A DNA stretch of 41,831 nucleotides from an uncultured Lachnospiraceae bacterium (GTDB taxonomy: Bacteria; Bacillota; Clostridia; Lachnospirales; Lachnospiraceae), in NCBI GenBank assembly GCA_947174495.1, contig CAMWJC010000023.1, positions 1 through 41,831 on the forward strand, read 5' to 3'. Within the stretch, counting starts at the first letter, position 1. The number at the start of each line of letters is the position of its first letter. The notes below the pieces were generated by a model. That model was not told the origin of the DNA. It saw only the letters and a program-made list of their open reading frames with translations, and made no database searches. This document shows, piece after piece, positions 17,072 through 25,883 of the stretch. The position numbers were made by a program, and so were the translations under genes.

Positions 17072-18415
17072 ATGTCAGACGACAAAATGTGGGAATTTTA
17101 TGAAGAATTAAGCGAGCTTGTATATGTTGCAGATATGGATAGTCATGAGCTTGTATATTTAAACCGCAAGGCACGTGAATTGTATGGTATTAATTCCATA
17201 GACGAGGTGAGAGGTAAAAAGTGTTATGAGGTACTTTCAGGAAACGCTAAACCTTGTCTTTTATGCAATAACAAAAAATTAAAATCCGGATATTTTCTGG
17301 AAGAGATGCAATATCATCCGACGTTGAAGCGAAGATTTGCGCTAAAACAGACATTGCTGGAAGCGGAAGGCAGGCGATATCGGTTCGAACTTGCTGTCGA
17401 TTTGAATGCGTGGGATCATGAGGATCGGGGATATGAGACAAATGCGGTCATGATCAATGAAGGCTTGCGGATTTCTATGTTGGCACATACGCCGGAAGAA
17501 GGCATATCTGTATTGCTGGAATACTTGGGACAGGCGTTAAAGAGTGAGAGAGTTTATATTTTTGAGGAATCAGACAAAGGAACTTTTGATAATACCTATG
17601 AGTGGTGTGCGGATAATGTGGTTCCACAGAAGGAAAATCTGCAGGATGTACCCTTTGAGGTGGTTAGTTTGTGGTATCAACATTTTCAAAAGGGTGAAAA
17701 TGTGATCATAGAAGATGTGGAGGTCATAAAAGACACGGACCCGGCGGCATATGAATATTTAAAGCCCCAGAATATAAGGTCTTTGGTGGTAAGCCCGCTT
17801 GTGAGTGAGGAGGGGATTATTGGGTTTTACGGAGTAGATAATCCGCCCCGGCAGTTTTTGATGAATATCACAACGCTTTTTCAGATTCTTGGGCACTTTA
17901 TAGTATCATGGTTTCACAGAAGAGATTATGTACGAAAGCTTGAGGCGTTATGCTTTCAGGATCAGCTGACGGGAATCGGCAACCGACATGCCATGAATGA
18001 ATATATTACTAGGTTGCAGCCGGAGCAGAGTGTTGGGGTGCTTTTCTGTGATGTTATGGGATTAAAAAGGGCAAATGATACCAAGGGACATTTGGAGGGA
18101 GATAACCTGCTGGTGCGTGCCAGTGAGTGTCTGAAGAAGGAATTCAGTGATTATGCTTTGTTTCGCATAGGGGGAGATGAGTTCCTTGCGGTTTGTACGG
18201 GAATTACTGAAAAGGAATTCTCAGACAGGATAGAGCGGTTAAGGGCTGAAATGCAAGAGAGAAGTGCAAACATGGCACTTGGGTTTATCTGGCGCCCGGA
18301 TGGAACAGAAGATATTGATAAACTCATTACTACTGCAGATAATCTGATGTACAAGGATAAGCGGGAGCAGTATGAGAAAATGGGAATAGATCGAAGGGCT
18401 CGAAGGACTATGTAA
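17072..18415 (+). CDS. PAS-GAF-GGDEF protein, probable diguanylate cyclase
   Basis: A 447-residue cytoplasmic protein with a PAS-like domain (about 8-115) containing C51, C62 and C65 (KCYEVL, PCLLC), a GAF-like domain (about 137-290) and a C-terminal GGDEF domain. The active-site signature RIGGDEF is intact (near 366-372), as is the substrate region MGLKRANDTKGH, so c-di-GMP synthesis is likely. A canonical RxxD inhibitory site is not seen at the usual place. The three cysteines in the PAS domain could bind a metal cluster or sense redox state, by analogy. ATG 17072 has GGGAGAGG upstream; starts at 17033 and 17039 lack one. It follows the response regulator by 45 bp, so it may be in the same operon. 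Confidence 0.93.
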   Translation: MSDDKMWEFYEELSELVYVADMDSHELVYLNRKARELYGINSIDEVRGKKCYEVLSGNAKPCLLCNNKKLKSGYFLEEMQYHPTLKRRFALKQTLLEAEGRRYRFELAVDLNAWDHEDRGYETNAVMINEGLRISMLAHTPEEGISVLLEYLGQALKSERVYIFEESDKGTFDNTYEWCADNVVPQKENLQDVPFEVVSLWYQHFQKGENVIIEDVEVIKDTDPAAYEYLKPQNIRSLVVSPLVSEEGIIGFYGVDNPPRQFLMNITTLFQILGHFIVSWFHRRDYVRKLEALCFQDQLTGIGNRHAMNEYITRLQPEQSVGVLFCDVMGLKRANDTKGHLEGDNLLVRASECLKKEFSDYALFRIGGDEFLAVCTGITEKEFSDRIERLRAEMQERSANMALGFIWRPDGTEDIDKLITTADNLMYKDKREQYEKMGIDRRARRTM

Positions 18416-18465
18416 TTCTCGAAATGCATATATTTGTATAAAGCATAAGAGATGAACATGGTTAA

Positions 18466-19146
18466 ATGAGTCTGAAAAAAAGAATAATATCCTGCCTGAT
18501 TCTTCTGGCAGGTCTTGGGATTGTCTGTCTGATTGGGTATTTCAGTCAAAAAAAGCTGGAAGCAATGGGAAACAATGTGATAAGCAGCGACAGCAAAAAA
18601 ATCGCTCTCACCTTTGATGACGGTCCCCATCCGTATTACACCAGACAGCTCCTTAAAGGACTGAGGGAACGGGAGGTCAAAGCAACGTTCTTTATAATAG
18701 GGAAAAGTGTGGAAACCTATCCGGAAATTGTGAAGGAAATTTATGAGGACGGTCATCTGATTGGCAATCATACCTACAATCATACACAGCTGACAAACCA
18801 GAACGCGGAAAAGTTCAAAGAGGAGATCATTAGAACCAACGAGGTGATCAGGGAAGTAACGGGGGAGGATACGATTTTTATTCGCCCCCCTTATGGTAGT
18901 TGGAATAAAGAATTTGAAAAGGAGCTTAACATGTTTCCGGTGCTTTGGAACATCGATCCCCTGGACTGGTGCAGCAGTGATGTTTCCTGCATCGTGAGAA
19001 ATGTCTGTTCAAAAGTGGATGAAAATGACATTATTCTTATGCATGACCAGTATAAAACCACGGTTACAGCGGCCCTTAAGATTGTAGACAGGCTGAAGGA
19101 GGAAGGGTACGAATTTGTCACGGTAGACGAGCTTTTGTTTGATTGA
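18466..19146 (+). CDS. Polysaccharide deacetylase (NodB domain), membrane-anchored
   Basis: A 226-residue carbohydrate esterase family 4 protein with one N-terminal TM helix (about 7-27) and an extracellular NodB domain (about 44-222). The full motif set is present: TFDDGP with D51-D52, metal ligands H102 and H106 in NHTYNH, RPPYG (140-144) and H193 in ILMHD. It should remove acetyl groups from peptidoglycan or another GlcNAc polymer outside the membrane. The Shine-Dalgarno is weak (AAGAGAT), so translation may be low or coupled. It is followed 11 bp later by an unknown membrane protein. Confidence 0.93.
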   Translation: MSLKKRIISCLILLAGLGIVCLIGYFSQKKLEAMGNNVISSDSKKIALTFDDGPHPYYTRQLLKGLREREVKATFFIIGKSVETYPEIVKEIYEDGHLIGNHTYNHTQLTNQNAEKFKEEIIRTNEVIREVTGEDTIFIRPPYGSWNKEFEKELNMFPVLWNIDPLDWCSSDVSCIVRNVCSKVDENDIILMHDQYKTTVTAALKIVDRLKEEGYEFVTVDELLFD

Positions 19147-19157
19147 AAGGAACCTGA

Positions 19158-19922
19158 ATGGAAAAAGATACCAAGGAAGAGGAACTTCATAGAAAAAAGG
19201 CGATTTTAAAGGCAGTTTCAGGAATTGGTTTTGGTGTACTTGGATTGGCTTTTTTATTTGTGGGGGCAATTATGCAGGATAAGGGTATTCCGGGGATGAT
19301 TACCGTACCGGTCATTCTTTCCGGCTTTTTGGGCTGCAACATGATTGGACTTGTTTTCCTTTTTAAGGCAGCTCCAGAGCTTATGCTGTCAGATATGATG
19401 AAAAATCTTGCCATTCGGAACAAGATTTATGAAGAAAGTGAATTGAGTGAGCTTTTGGAGATGGAGAAGGAGCGTGTGGTGCACAAGCTCCTTCAAAGCA
19501 GGTTTCGAAGGACACAGGAGGGTTATTTTATCAAAAAGAAGTTTTCCCTCTATAAAGATTTTATTTATTATTATGCTTGTCTGACGGACGATATTGGAAT
19601 TGAAAATGCAATAAGGAGAGAATCAGTACGTTTTAATCAGACGAAGAAAAGGGGGAATGCCTTTTGTCTGATTCTTCTGATATGGCTGGATAAAATTGGT
19701 GAGACGGAAAAGAAGGAATTAAAAGAGGAATGTAAAAAATCTCTCCTTTCGGAATATGTTTATGGTCCCTGTGCAGAATTGATCGTGGTTGCAATCGATG
19801 ACAGCACCCATACAGGTTATTATTTGAGAGCACCAAAAAGAACGGTACCGTTTTTGTACGATCGGGGATGCAGGTTGATTGAGGCGGTGTTTGAAGAGAA
19901 TAGGAATTCTCTGAAAAGGTAG
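19158..19922 (+). CDS. Unknown two-TM protein
   Basis: A 254-residue protein I do not recognise. A charged N-terminus (1-17) precedes two hydrophobic segments (about 19-38 and 45-70), and the rest (75-254) is a charged, mostly helical cytoplasmic domain with a Glu-rich helix (EESELSELLEMEKERVVHKL) followed by a basic patch (SRFRRTQEGYFIKKK) that looks like a small winged-helix-type unit. ATG 19158 has GAAAGGAAC upstream. It lies 11 bp after the deacetylase gene and is presumably cotranscribed with it. Confidence 0.75.
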   Translation: MEKDTKEEELHRKKAILKAVSGIGFGVLGLAFLFVGAIMQDKGIPGMITVPVILSGFLGCNMIGLVFLFKAAPELMLSDMMKNLAIRNKIYEESELSELLEMEKERVVHKLLQSRFRRTQEGYFIKKKFSLYKDFIYYYACLTDDIGIENAIRRESVRFNQTKKRGNAFCLILLIWLDKIGETEKKELKEECKKSLLSEYVYGPCAELIVVAIDDSTHTGYYLRAPKRTVPFLYDRGCRLIEAVFEENRNSLKR

Positions 19923-19963
19923 TCAATACACGATATATTAATGCAAAAATGAAATAACGATAA

Positions 19964-20003
19964 AAAGTGTGGATGAGATTGTCAAGAAATCTTATCCACA
20001 CTT
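19964..20003. terminator. Inverted repeat, possible terminator
   Basis: AAGTGTGGATGAGATT and AATCTTATCCACACTT form a near-perfect stem around a short loop. The T-run lies on the minus-strand side (TTTTTATC), so it is better formed for leftward transcription, although no minus-strand gene ends here. It still separates the unknown membrane protein gene from the helicase gene. Confidence 0.55.
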
Positions 20004-20064
20004 CATTATGTAGTATATCACATTGTAAAAATAAAGTCTAGTATTTTTTTACATATTTCGCTAT

Positions 20065-20092
20065 CATTGGTATCAGCTCATTGGTATCAGTT
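20065..20092 (+). repeat. Two tandem 14-bp repeats
   Basis: CATTGGTATCAGCT is followed directly by CATTGGTATCAGTT, just upstream of the helicase ribosome binding site. It could be a recent slippage duplication or a double protein-binding site. Confidence 0.6.
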
Positions 20093-20111
20093 CATGGCGG
20101 AGGGAAAAGAG

Positions 20112-23100
20112 ATGAATTTTAAAACATCAAAGCAAGCGGAAGAGAATTATTTGAAAAAAACTCTTGAGGTAGTGAAATGCAATGTGGAAAATTATGGCCG
20201 GGAAGTGGCGCGCATGCAGGAGGATATTGATGAAATGCTGGCCCATTATCACGACAATGATGTAGAAGTGTACACGATCCTGAGTAATACGGTAACCATG
20301 CATGATCATATGAAGTGGGCGCTGATTAGAAACGAAAAGGCTCTGAATAAGCCCTATTTCGGTCGAATTATTTTTCATGACAAGGCGCTTGATAAGGAGG
20401 AGTCTCTTTATATCGGAAAAGGAGGAATTTCTGCCGACACAACGCATCAGATTGTGGTGGACTGGCGTGCGCCAGTGGCCAACGCTTACTATGAGAACAG
20501 CCTGGGAGAATGCAGCTACCCAGCGCCCGGTGGTGAAGAAATAGAAATTGACCTGAAACTGAAACGCACCTATGAGATTGAGAACGGGCAGCTTAAGGAT
20601 TACTTTGACAGTGAAGTGGTGGCAAATGACGATCTCCTTACCAGATATCTTGCAAAGAACAAACAGGCGGTACTAAACGAGATTGTTGCCACAATCCAGA
20701 AGGAGCAGAATGAAATTATCCGGAAATCTCCTTATCATAATATTATTGTGCAGGGAGTGGCCGGTTCTGGTAAGACTACGGTAGCCATGCACAGAATTTC
20801 CTTTATTCTTTATAATTACGCGGAAAGATTCCGGCCGGATGATTTTTATATTGTGGGCAGTAATCGGATTTTGCTTGATTATATCACAAGTGTGCTTCCG
20901 GACCTTGATGTGCATGGTATTCGTCAGATGACCATGGAACAGCTTTTTGTCCGCCTGTTGTATGAAGACTGGGATGAACAAAAGTACTCCATAAAAGGTA
21001 CAGATCCAGGAGACCCAAAAGGCAGTATAAAGGGACGGTCACAGTGGTTTCGGGATTTGGAAGAGTATTGCAGGAAAATAGAGCGGGAGGCAATCTCTAC
21101 AGAATCTGTTTATTTAAATCCAAGGCAGTTTGTAGAGGGATTTCGGAATGGAAAGACCGGTGTGTTTGATGAGACTGCCGGAGAGACAATAAATCCGAAG
21201 AGCCTTGTCTGTCTGGTGGATGGAGCGGTGGTGGAAGATTATCTGCGGGAAAATCCTTCGATATCCGTTCAGAATAAAATTGATATGCTTAATCAGCGTC
21301 TGACCGGGAAAATTAAGGACGAGTTTCTGGGGAAGGGGATCAAGTACACAGAGGCGGAGCGGAAGGCAATTTTAAAGGCTTATCGGGGAAGATACGGAGG
21401 AAGAGAGTGGAAACGCTCTATTTACGAAATGTATCAGGAATTCCTGATGAAGCAGGCGATAAAAGGATATGAGGTGGAGATCCCCGATAAGGAGTTCGAT
21501 GTTTATGATCTGGCAGCGCTAGCTTATCTATATAAGAGGATCAAGGAAAAAGAGGTGATCAGCGAAGCGCATCATATTGTCATTGATGAAGCGCAGGATT
21601 TTGGGATGATGGCATATCATGTTTTGAAATTCTGCATTTATAGCTGTACTTATACGGTTATGGGGGATGTTTCCCAGAACATTCATTTTGGCTTTGGGCT
21701 AAATGACTGGGAGGAGCTGAAAAAGCTGCTATTGCCGGATCCAATGGACAGTTTCGGACTGCTGAAAAAGAGCTATCGAAACACCGTAGAAATATCGAAT
21801 TTTGCCACAGATATTCTTCATCACGGAAGTTTTTCCGTTTATCCGGCTGAGCCCATTATCCGGCATGGAGATCCGGTCAGGGTAGAGCAGATTTTGGGAC
21901 GAAAGGAACTGATCATGGAAGCGGCCGAAATCTGTCAAAGCTGGCAGCAAAAGGGACTGGATACGATTGCCGTCATCTGTCGGGATAAACAGAGTGCAGA
22001 GGCAGCAACAAAAGAACTTTCGGAGTATGTCGAACTGATGGAAAGCAACTTGGAAAAAGCGGTGTTTGGAAGTGGAATCATGGTGCTTCCGGTGGAATAT
22101 ACCAAGGGGTTAGAATTTGATGCAGTATTGATCTTAGATCCCACAAGACAGGAGTACCCAACAGAGGATGGACATGCAAAGCTGCTTTATGTGGCAGCAA
22201 CTCGTGCGCTTCATGAATTGTGTGTGCTTCACAGCGGAAACCTTACGGGACTGATTGCAGATCCGATTCCCCAGAGAGCAGTGCCGACAGAGCCGAAAGA
22301 AGAAATACTTTCCGGGGAAAGCGCAGTGACGGAACAGGGCGGGAAAGCTCCGAATAAAACTTTGAGCAAGGCTCCTATTTTTGCTGAGAAATTGCCAGAC
22401 GAAGCTAGAATACAGGATCAGGAAGAAAAAAGGAGCAACGACGAACCCAAGCGAAACAAACGGCCGGTAGCGATCAGCAGGAAGGCGGCTTCTTTTTCTA
22501 TAGCAACACCGGAGGATAAAAAGCCATATATCGCCCGGAAGATCGGAAAGGCATCTGACGATTTCAAGGAGGAAGCGGATGGGCCGGAGGATTTGCGCCA
22601 AAAACAGCCCGCCTATAAGGATAAAAGAAGTGTACAGGAGAAAAAGTCTGGAAGCGAAGTTTTATTTGGAGATATGCCGGTCAATGAAAAACTTCGTCCG
22701 GCAGGGCATTCTAAAATTGATCTGGCAGTCCGCTGGGCGGAAAAAAGACCGGACGGGCTTTATTTGCAGAGTCGTTACGGGACGCTACGGCTTTGTCCAG
22801 TGAGCAGCAGAATTATCCGGGTCACCTTTGCAAAGGGTGGAAGCATTGCGCAGGGAGTACATTCAAAGATAACTGCGGACAAAGAAGATAAGGCATGGAT
22901 GTATAAATCTATTGGTAATACGGTGGAACTTTTGACGGATGAATTGTGTCTGCAGGTGGATAAGGGGACCGGTGCAATCCGCTATATGACACGGGATAAA
23001 AAATTGCTGCTTGCCGAAAGGAGCCGGGAATGCCGTCAGATAGAGAGCAGTCCGAAGGGCAAAATGCGTATATGGACCTTTTTTGAATGGCAGAAAGGAG

Positions 23101-23375
23101 AGAATCTCTATGCGGTAAGTCAAAAGGAAAGCGGAATGAAGCTGAGGGGAACCGCCAGATATATTTCACAAGCGGAAGAATTGCCGTTTGTTTTGTCGGA
23201 TAAAGGATATGGAATTTTGGTGGCAGCAGATTCACCTGTGATCTGTTGCGATATTCCAGCCTATGGTTCTTACCTGTATGCGGATAATGAGATGCAGGCA
23301 GATTTTTATTTCCTCGCAGGAAAGAACCAAAGGGATGTTTTAAGTGAATATGAAAGTCTTTGCAATAGGAGTTAA
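20112..23375 (+). CDS. HelD-like superfamily 1 helicase fused to a GH31 N-terminal-like domain
   Basis: The protein has 1087 residues. Residues 1-720 are a HelD/UvrD-type ATPase: N-terminal coiled-coil arm, HelD-type motifs YFGRIIF and DWRAPVANAYY, Walker A GVAGSGKTT (215-223), Walker B VIDEAQDFG (D492-E493), GDVSQ, EYTKGLEFD and a final motif YVAATRA near 693. HelD proteins bind RNA polymerase and recycle stalled complexes. Residues about 721-865 form a Lys/Glu-rich, probably disordered linker. Residues about 868-1087 resemble the mutarotase-like N-domain of GH31 glycosidases (RIIRVTF, DKGTGAIRYM, ELPFVLSDKGYGILV, DFYFLAG), but the protein stops where the catalytic barrel would begin. That fusion is not something I know. 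ATG 20112 has GGAGGG upstream; earlier in-frame starts are less likely. The domain could serve carbohydrate or protein binding; catalysis is not expected. Confidence 0.88.
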   Translation: MNFKTSKQAEENYLKKTLEVVKCNVENYGREVARMQEDIDEMLAHYHDNDVEVYTILSNTVTMHDHMKWALIRNEKALNKPYFGRIIFHDKALDKEESLYIGKGGISADTTHQIVVDWRAPVANAYYENSLGECSYPAPGGEEIEIDLKLKRTYEIENGQLKDYFDSEVVANDDLLTRYLAKNKQAVLNEIVATIQKEQNEIIRKSPYHNIIVQGVAGSGKTTVAMHRISFILYNYAERFRPDDFYIVGSNRILLDYITSVLPDLDVHGIRQMTMEQLFVRLLYEDWDEQKYSIKGTDPGDPKGSIKGRSQWFRDLEEYCRKIEREAISTESVYLNPRQFVEGFRNGKTGVFDETAGETINPKSLVCLVDGAVVEDYLRENPSISVQNKIDMLNQRLTGKIKDEFLGKGIKYTEAERKAILKAYRGRYGGREWKRSIYEMYQEFLMKQAIKGYEVEIPDKEFDVYDLAALAYLYKRIKEKEVISEAHHIVIDEAQDFGMMAYHVLKFCIYSCTYTVMGDVSQNIHFGFGLNDWEELKKLLLPDPMDSFGLLKKSYRNTVEISNFATDILHHGSFSVYPAEPIIRHGDPVRVEQILGRKELIMEAAEICQSWQQKGLDTIAVICRDKQSAEAATKELSEYVELMESNLEKAVFGSGIMVLPVEYTKGLEFDAVLILDPTRQEYPTEDGHAKLLYVAATRALHELCVLHSGNLTGLIADPIPQRAVPTEPKEEILSGESAVTEQGGKAPNKTLSKAPIFAEKLPDEARIQDQEEKRSNDEPKRNKRPVAISRKAASFSIATPEDKKPYIARKIGKASDDFKEEADGPEDLRQKQPAYKDKRSVQEKKSGSEVLFGDMPVNEKLRPAGHSKIDLAVRWAEKRPDGLYLQSRYGTLRLCPVSSRIIRVTFAKGGSIAQGVHSKITADKEDKAWMYKSIGNTVELLTDELCLQVDKGTGAIRYMTRDKKLLLAERSRECRQIESSPKGKMRIWTFFEWQKGENLYAVSQKESGMKLRGTARYISQAEELPFVLSDKGYGILVAADSPVICCDIPAYGSYLYADNEMQADFYFLAGKNQRDVLSEYESLCNRS

Positions 23376-23430
23376 ATTCCACGGGAGCAATAGAATGCGC
23401 AGAGCAGGAAGATTCATTGGTGTTATTAAG

Positions 23431-23808
23431 TTAACGTTTAACTTAGGGATGCATATGCAGAACATCCGCTCCGATTAAAATAAATCCTTTCGTCAACACG
23501 CTCGATAAAGCGTTCGCGAATTGTTTCCTCAAGGATTTATTTTAATTGGAGCTGGGGTATTGAATGACGCATAGCTCAACTGGAACTCCATTAAGGCGAA
23601 ATGATTCGCGCTTTAGCAGTCAGACAGTGGATTAAGCGACTATAGTGGAGTCATCAGATGGTTTTTCGTCAGCTAAAAAACTAACTCGGATAAGAAATAA
23701 ATTCTTAAGGAAGCAATTCGCGAACGCTTTATCGAGCGTGCTGACGAAGAATTTATTTCTTATCCGAGTGGTCGTTTAGATATTACATGTAAACCAACTA
23801 AACGTCAA
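23431..23808 (-). repeat. Structured intergenic repeat, copy 2 (378 bp, inverted)
   Basis: This copy lies in the opposite orientation to copies 1 and 3. The left end is TTAACGTTTAACTT and the right end CAACTAAACGTCAA, so its terminal repeats are slightly decayed. The hairpin B equivalent has 22-nt arms at 23468-23489 and 23531-23552 with a single G-T pair; the hairpin A equivalent has 23-bp perfect arms at 23684-23706 and 23747-23769. Both carry the same 26-nt loop motif as copy 1 (23497-23522 and, reversed, 23715-23740). Arm sequences differ from copy 1 at several positions but stay paired. It starts 55 bp after the helicase stop and fills most of 23376-23881. Confidence 0.88.
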
Positions 23809-23881
23809 TTTGGTTGATTTCAGAGATTCATTATCAAAGAAAAAAGTAGACAACCCAACCCATTTATAAGAAAATAGAAAT

Positions 23882-25423
23882 ATGAAAAAATTTATAAAAA
23901 CACTATTATATATCTTAGGAATTTTATTTGCGCTTTTTGGCACACTGGTGATCGTCTGTGCATTTCGTCCGGACGTTACAGAGCGGATAGCGGATTTTCT
24001 TTATCCGAATAGGAAGAGTGCAACAGCGGATATGGGACAGGTAGCCGGAGAAGATAAAGCTTCGGAATTTTCTCGGGTGGAGGAAAAAGAGGAAGGAGCA
24101 AAAGAAGAAGCAGCGAAAGCGGAAAGAACGGAAACTGCCCTGCCGGAAGTCAGTGAAGAGGTAACTGCTCCGGCACCGGAAGAAGAGGGAATAGAACCGG
24201 GAATTACATCAGAGTATATGCCGCCTGATGAGACAGATGTGGTAGTGCCAGAAACTGTAGCAGGAAAAAATGGGTATCAGCAGATACAAGATGATAACCA
24301 GCAGATTGCAGAGGAGGAAGCCCGGCAGATACAGGATCAGCTCAGTATTGGGAGTGCAGGGGATGGACTGATCTTTGACAGCCGTTTTTATCCATATTAT
24401 GGCATGTTGGATGAGAAGGGTCGTCACTTATACCGTCAGATCTATGCAAATGCCGGTGAGCTTTATTCAGTATTTGCGCCGGTGGAGCCAACTACGGCAG
24501 GCCAGCTTAAAAATGTGTTTGCTGCGGTGTATAACGATCATCCGGAACTTTTCTGGATGGAAACTTCCTACGCCTGTAAATGCAGAAGCAACGGGCAATG
24601 TGTGGAAATAGACCTCCGGTTTAACCGTACGGCACAGGATCTGGAAAACGCAAGGACACTTTTTGATGAAAATGCAAACCAAATTCTGACAGCAGCGCAG
24701 AGTGCGGTAAGTGATTATGAAAAAGAAAAGCTTGTTCATGACGCCCTAATCGACAAGGTGAGTTATAATCTGAGGGCAGAGATGAATCAGAGCGCATACA
24801 GCGCATTGGTAAACGGGCAGACTGTGTGCGCCGGTTATGCCAGAGCTCTTCAGTATTTATTACAGCAGCTTAAGATTCCCTGTTATTACTGTACCGGGTA
24901 TGCCGGAGAAAACCATGCATGGAATATCGTGGAGCTTTCTGACGGATATTATAATGTGGATGCCACATGGGATGATACAGGCGAGGGAGGTTACGAGTAT
25001 TTCAACAAAACGGATGCGGATTACGCGGATACTCATGTGAGAAAGGAATTAGCAGTATATCTGCCGCCTTGTAACGGGCAGAGTTTCCGAAATCTGGAGC
25101 CCGGGCGGGAGGACGGAAAAAGGAGCCTTGAGGATATCGGTTTTTCTGAGAGTCAGATTCTTTATGATCTTCCGACATATCATGAGAATTGCTATGCCCA
25201 GGTGACCGCAAACGGGCTTGGAAGCTATACGTTTTACAGTGTTATTGAAGGGGAAGAGCTTTTGGAAGCCTGGTATACAGATTACCGGTCAGAAAACTAC
25301 CGGCAGGAGTATATGGAGGAGGCAATGACGCAGATCGGAGCATCTGCCTGTGAAATAAGGTTATCTGTGGAGGAACTTCAGGGAGGGCGGTATCTGATTA
25401 CTCACGAAGTGGTTCTGCACTGA
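23882..25423 (+). CDS. Transglutaminase-like domain protein, membrane-anchored
   Basis: A 513-residue protein with one N-terminal TM helix (about 5-28), a long Glu/Ala/Pro-rich linker (about 45-165) and an extracellular domain. The transglutaminase-like catalytic triad is visible: Cys in GQTVCAGYARALQYLL, His in GENHAWNIVEL and Asp in YYNVDATWDD. Such proteins act as cysteine proteases, amidases or cross-linkers at the cell surface; the substrate is unknown. The start codon has no clear Shine-Dalgarno, unlike almost every neighbour. It lies 73 bp after repeat copy 2. Confidence 0.88.
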   Translation: MKKFIKTLLYILGILFALFGTLVIVCAFRPDVTERIADFLYPNRKSATADMGQVAGEDKASEFSRVEEKEEGAKEEAAKAERTETALPEVSEEVTAPAPEEEGIEPGITSEYMPPDETDVVVPETVAGKNGYQQIQDDNQQIAEEEARQIQDQLSIGSAGDGLIFDSRFYPYYGMLDEKGRHLYRQIYANAGELYSVFAPVEPTTAGQLKNVFAAVYNDHPELFWMETSYACKCRSNGQCVEIDLRFNRTAQDLENARTLFDENANQILTAAQSAVSDYEKEKLVHDALIDKVSYNLRAEMNQSAYSALVNGQTVCAGYARALQYLLQQLKIPCYYCTGYAGENHAWNIVELSDGYYNVDATWDDTGEGGYEYFNKTDADYADTHVRKELAVYLPPCNGQSFRNLEPGREDGKRSLEDIGFSESQILYDLPTYHENCYAQVTANGLGSYTFYSVIEGEELLEAWYTDYRSENYRQEYMEEAMTQIGASACEIRLSVEELQGGRYLITHEVVLH

Positions 25424-25463
25424 AAAGATCTGACAAAAGAGCAGGAAAGAAAAGGAGAGAAAA

Positions 25464-25826
25464 ATGAAATTTAAAATGGTTCATGAAAACTATAATGTCT
25501 ATGATCTGCAAAAGTCCATGGATTTTTATGAGAAAGCATTAGGACTTAAAGAGAAAAGAAGGAAAGAAGCTCCGGATGGTTCCTTTATCATTGTTTATAT
25601 GGGAAGTGATGAAAATGACTTTCTGTTGGAGCTGACTTGGCTTAAGGATATGGACAGACCTTATAACCTGGGGGACTGTGAATTTCATCTTGCCTTTCAG
25701 ACCGATGATTTTGAAGCAGCCTATGAAAAACATAAAGAGATGGGATGTATCTGCTTTGAAAATCCGGAAATGGGAATTTATTTTATCACGGATCCGGATG
25801 GCTACTGGCTTGAGATTGTACCTTGA
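25464..25826 (+). CDS. VOC-family protein, glyoxalase I-like
   Basis: A 120-residue protein made of two beta-alpha-beta-beta-beta modules. Candidate metal ligands are in the glyoxalase I positions: H7 (MVHENYNV), E56 (LLELTW), H74 (EFHLAF) and E117 (WLEIVP). This fits lactoylglutathione lyase-type enzymes that detoxify methylglyoxal, although in Clostridia the thiol cofactor is uncertain and other VOC activities are possible. AAAGGAGAG precedes the ATG. It lies 40 bp after the transglutaminase gene and upstream of the MerR regulator's own promoter. Confidence 0.86.
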   Translation: MKFKMVHENYNVYDLQKSMDFYEKALGLKEKRRKEAPDGSFIIVYMGSDENDFLLELTWLKDMDRPYNLGDCEFHLAFQTDDFEAAYEKHKEMGCICFENPEMGIYFITDPDGYWLEIVP

Positions 25827-25852
25827 AAAATTAAAAATATTTATATTAACAG

Positions 25853-25883
25853 TTGACTCTGACGCTGCGTCATAGTTTATGCT
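25853..25883 (+). promoter_or_regulatory. MerR-type promoter with a dyad in a 19-bp spacer
   Basis: TTGACT (25853-25858) and TATGCT (25878-25883) are separated by 19 bp. The spacer holds the perfect palindrome TGACGCTGCGTCA (25860-25872), extended by matching ACT/AGT ends (25856-25876). Overlong spacers carrying a dyad are the hallmark of MerR-family promoters, so the gene directly downstream is probably autoregulated here. Confidence 0.82.

Noticed and set aside
23376..23430. Lost GH31 catalytic barrel downstream of the helicase fusion
   Set aside because: Translating the sequence after the stop codon in all plus-strand frames gives nothing resembling the start of a GH31 barrel, so there is no visible remnant or frameshift.
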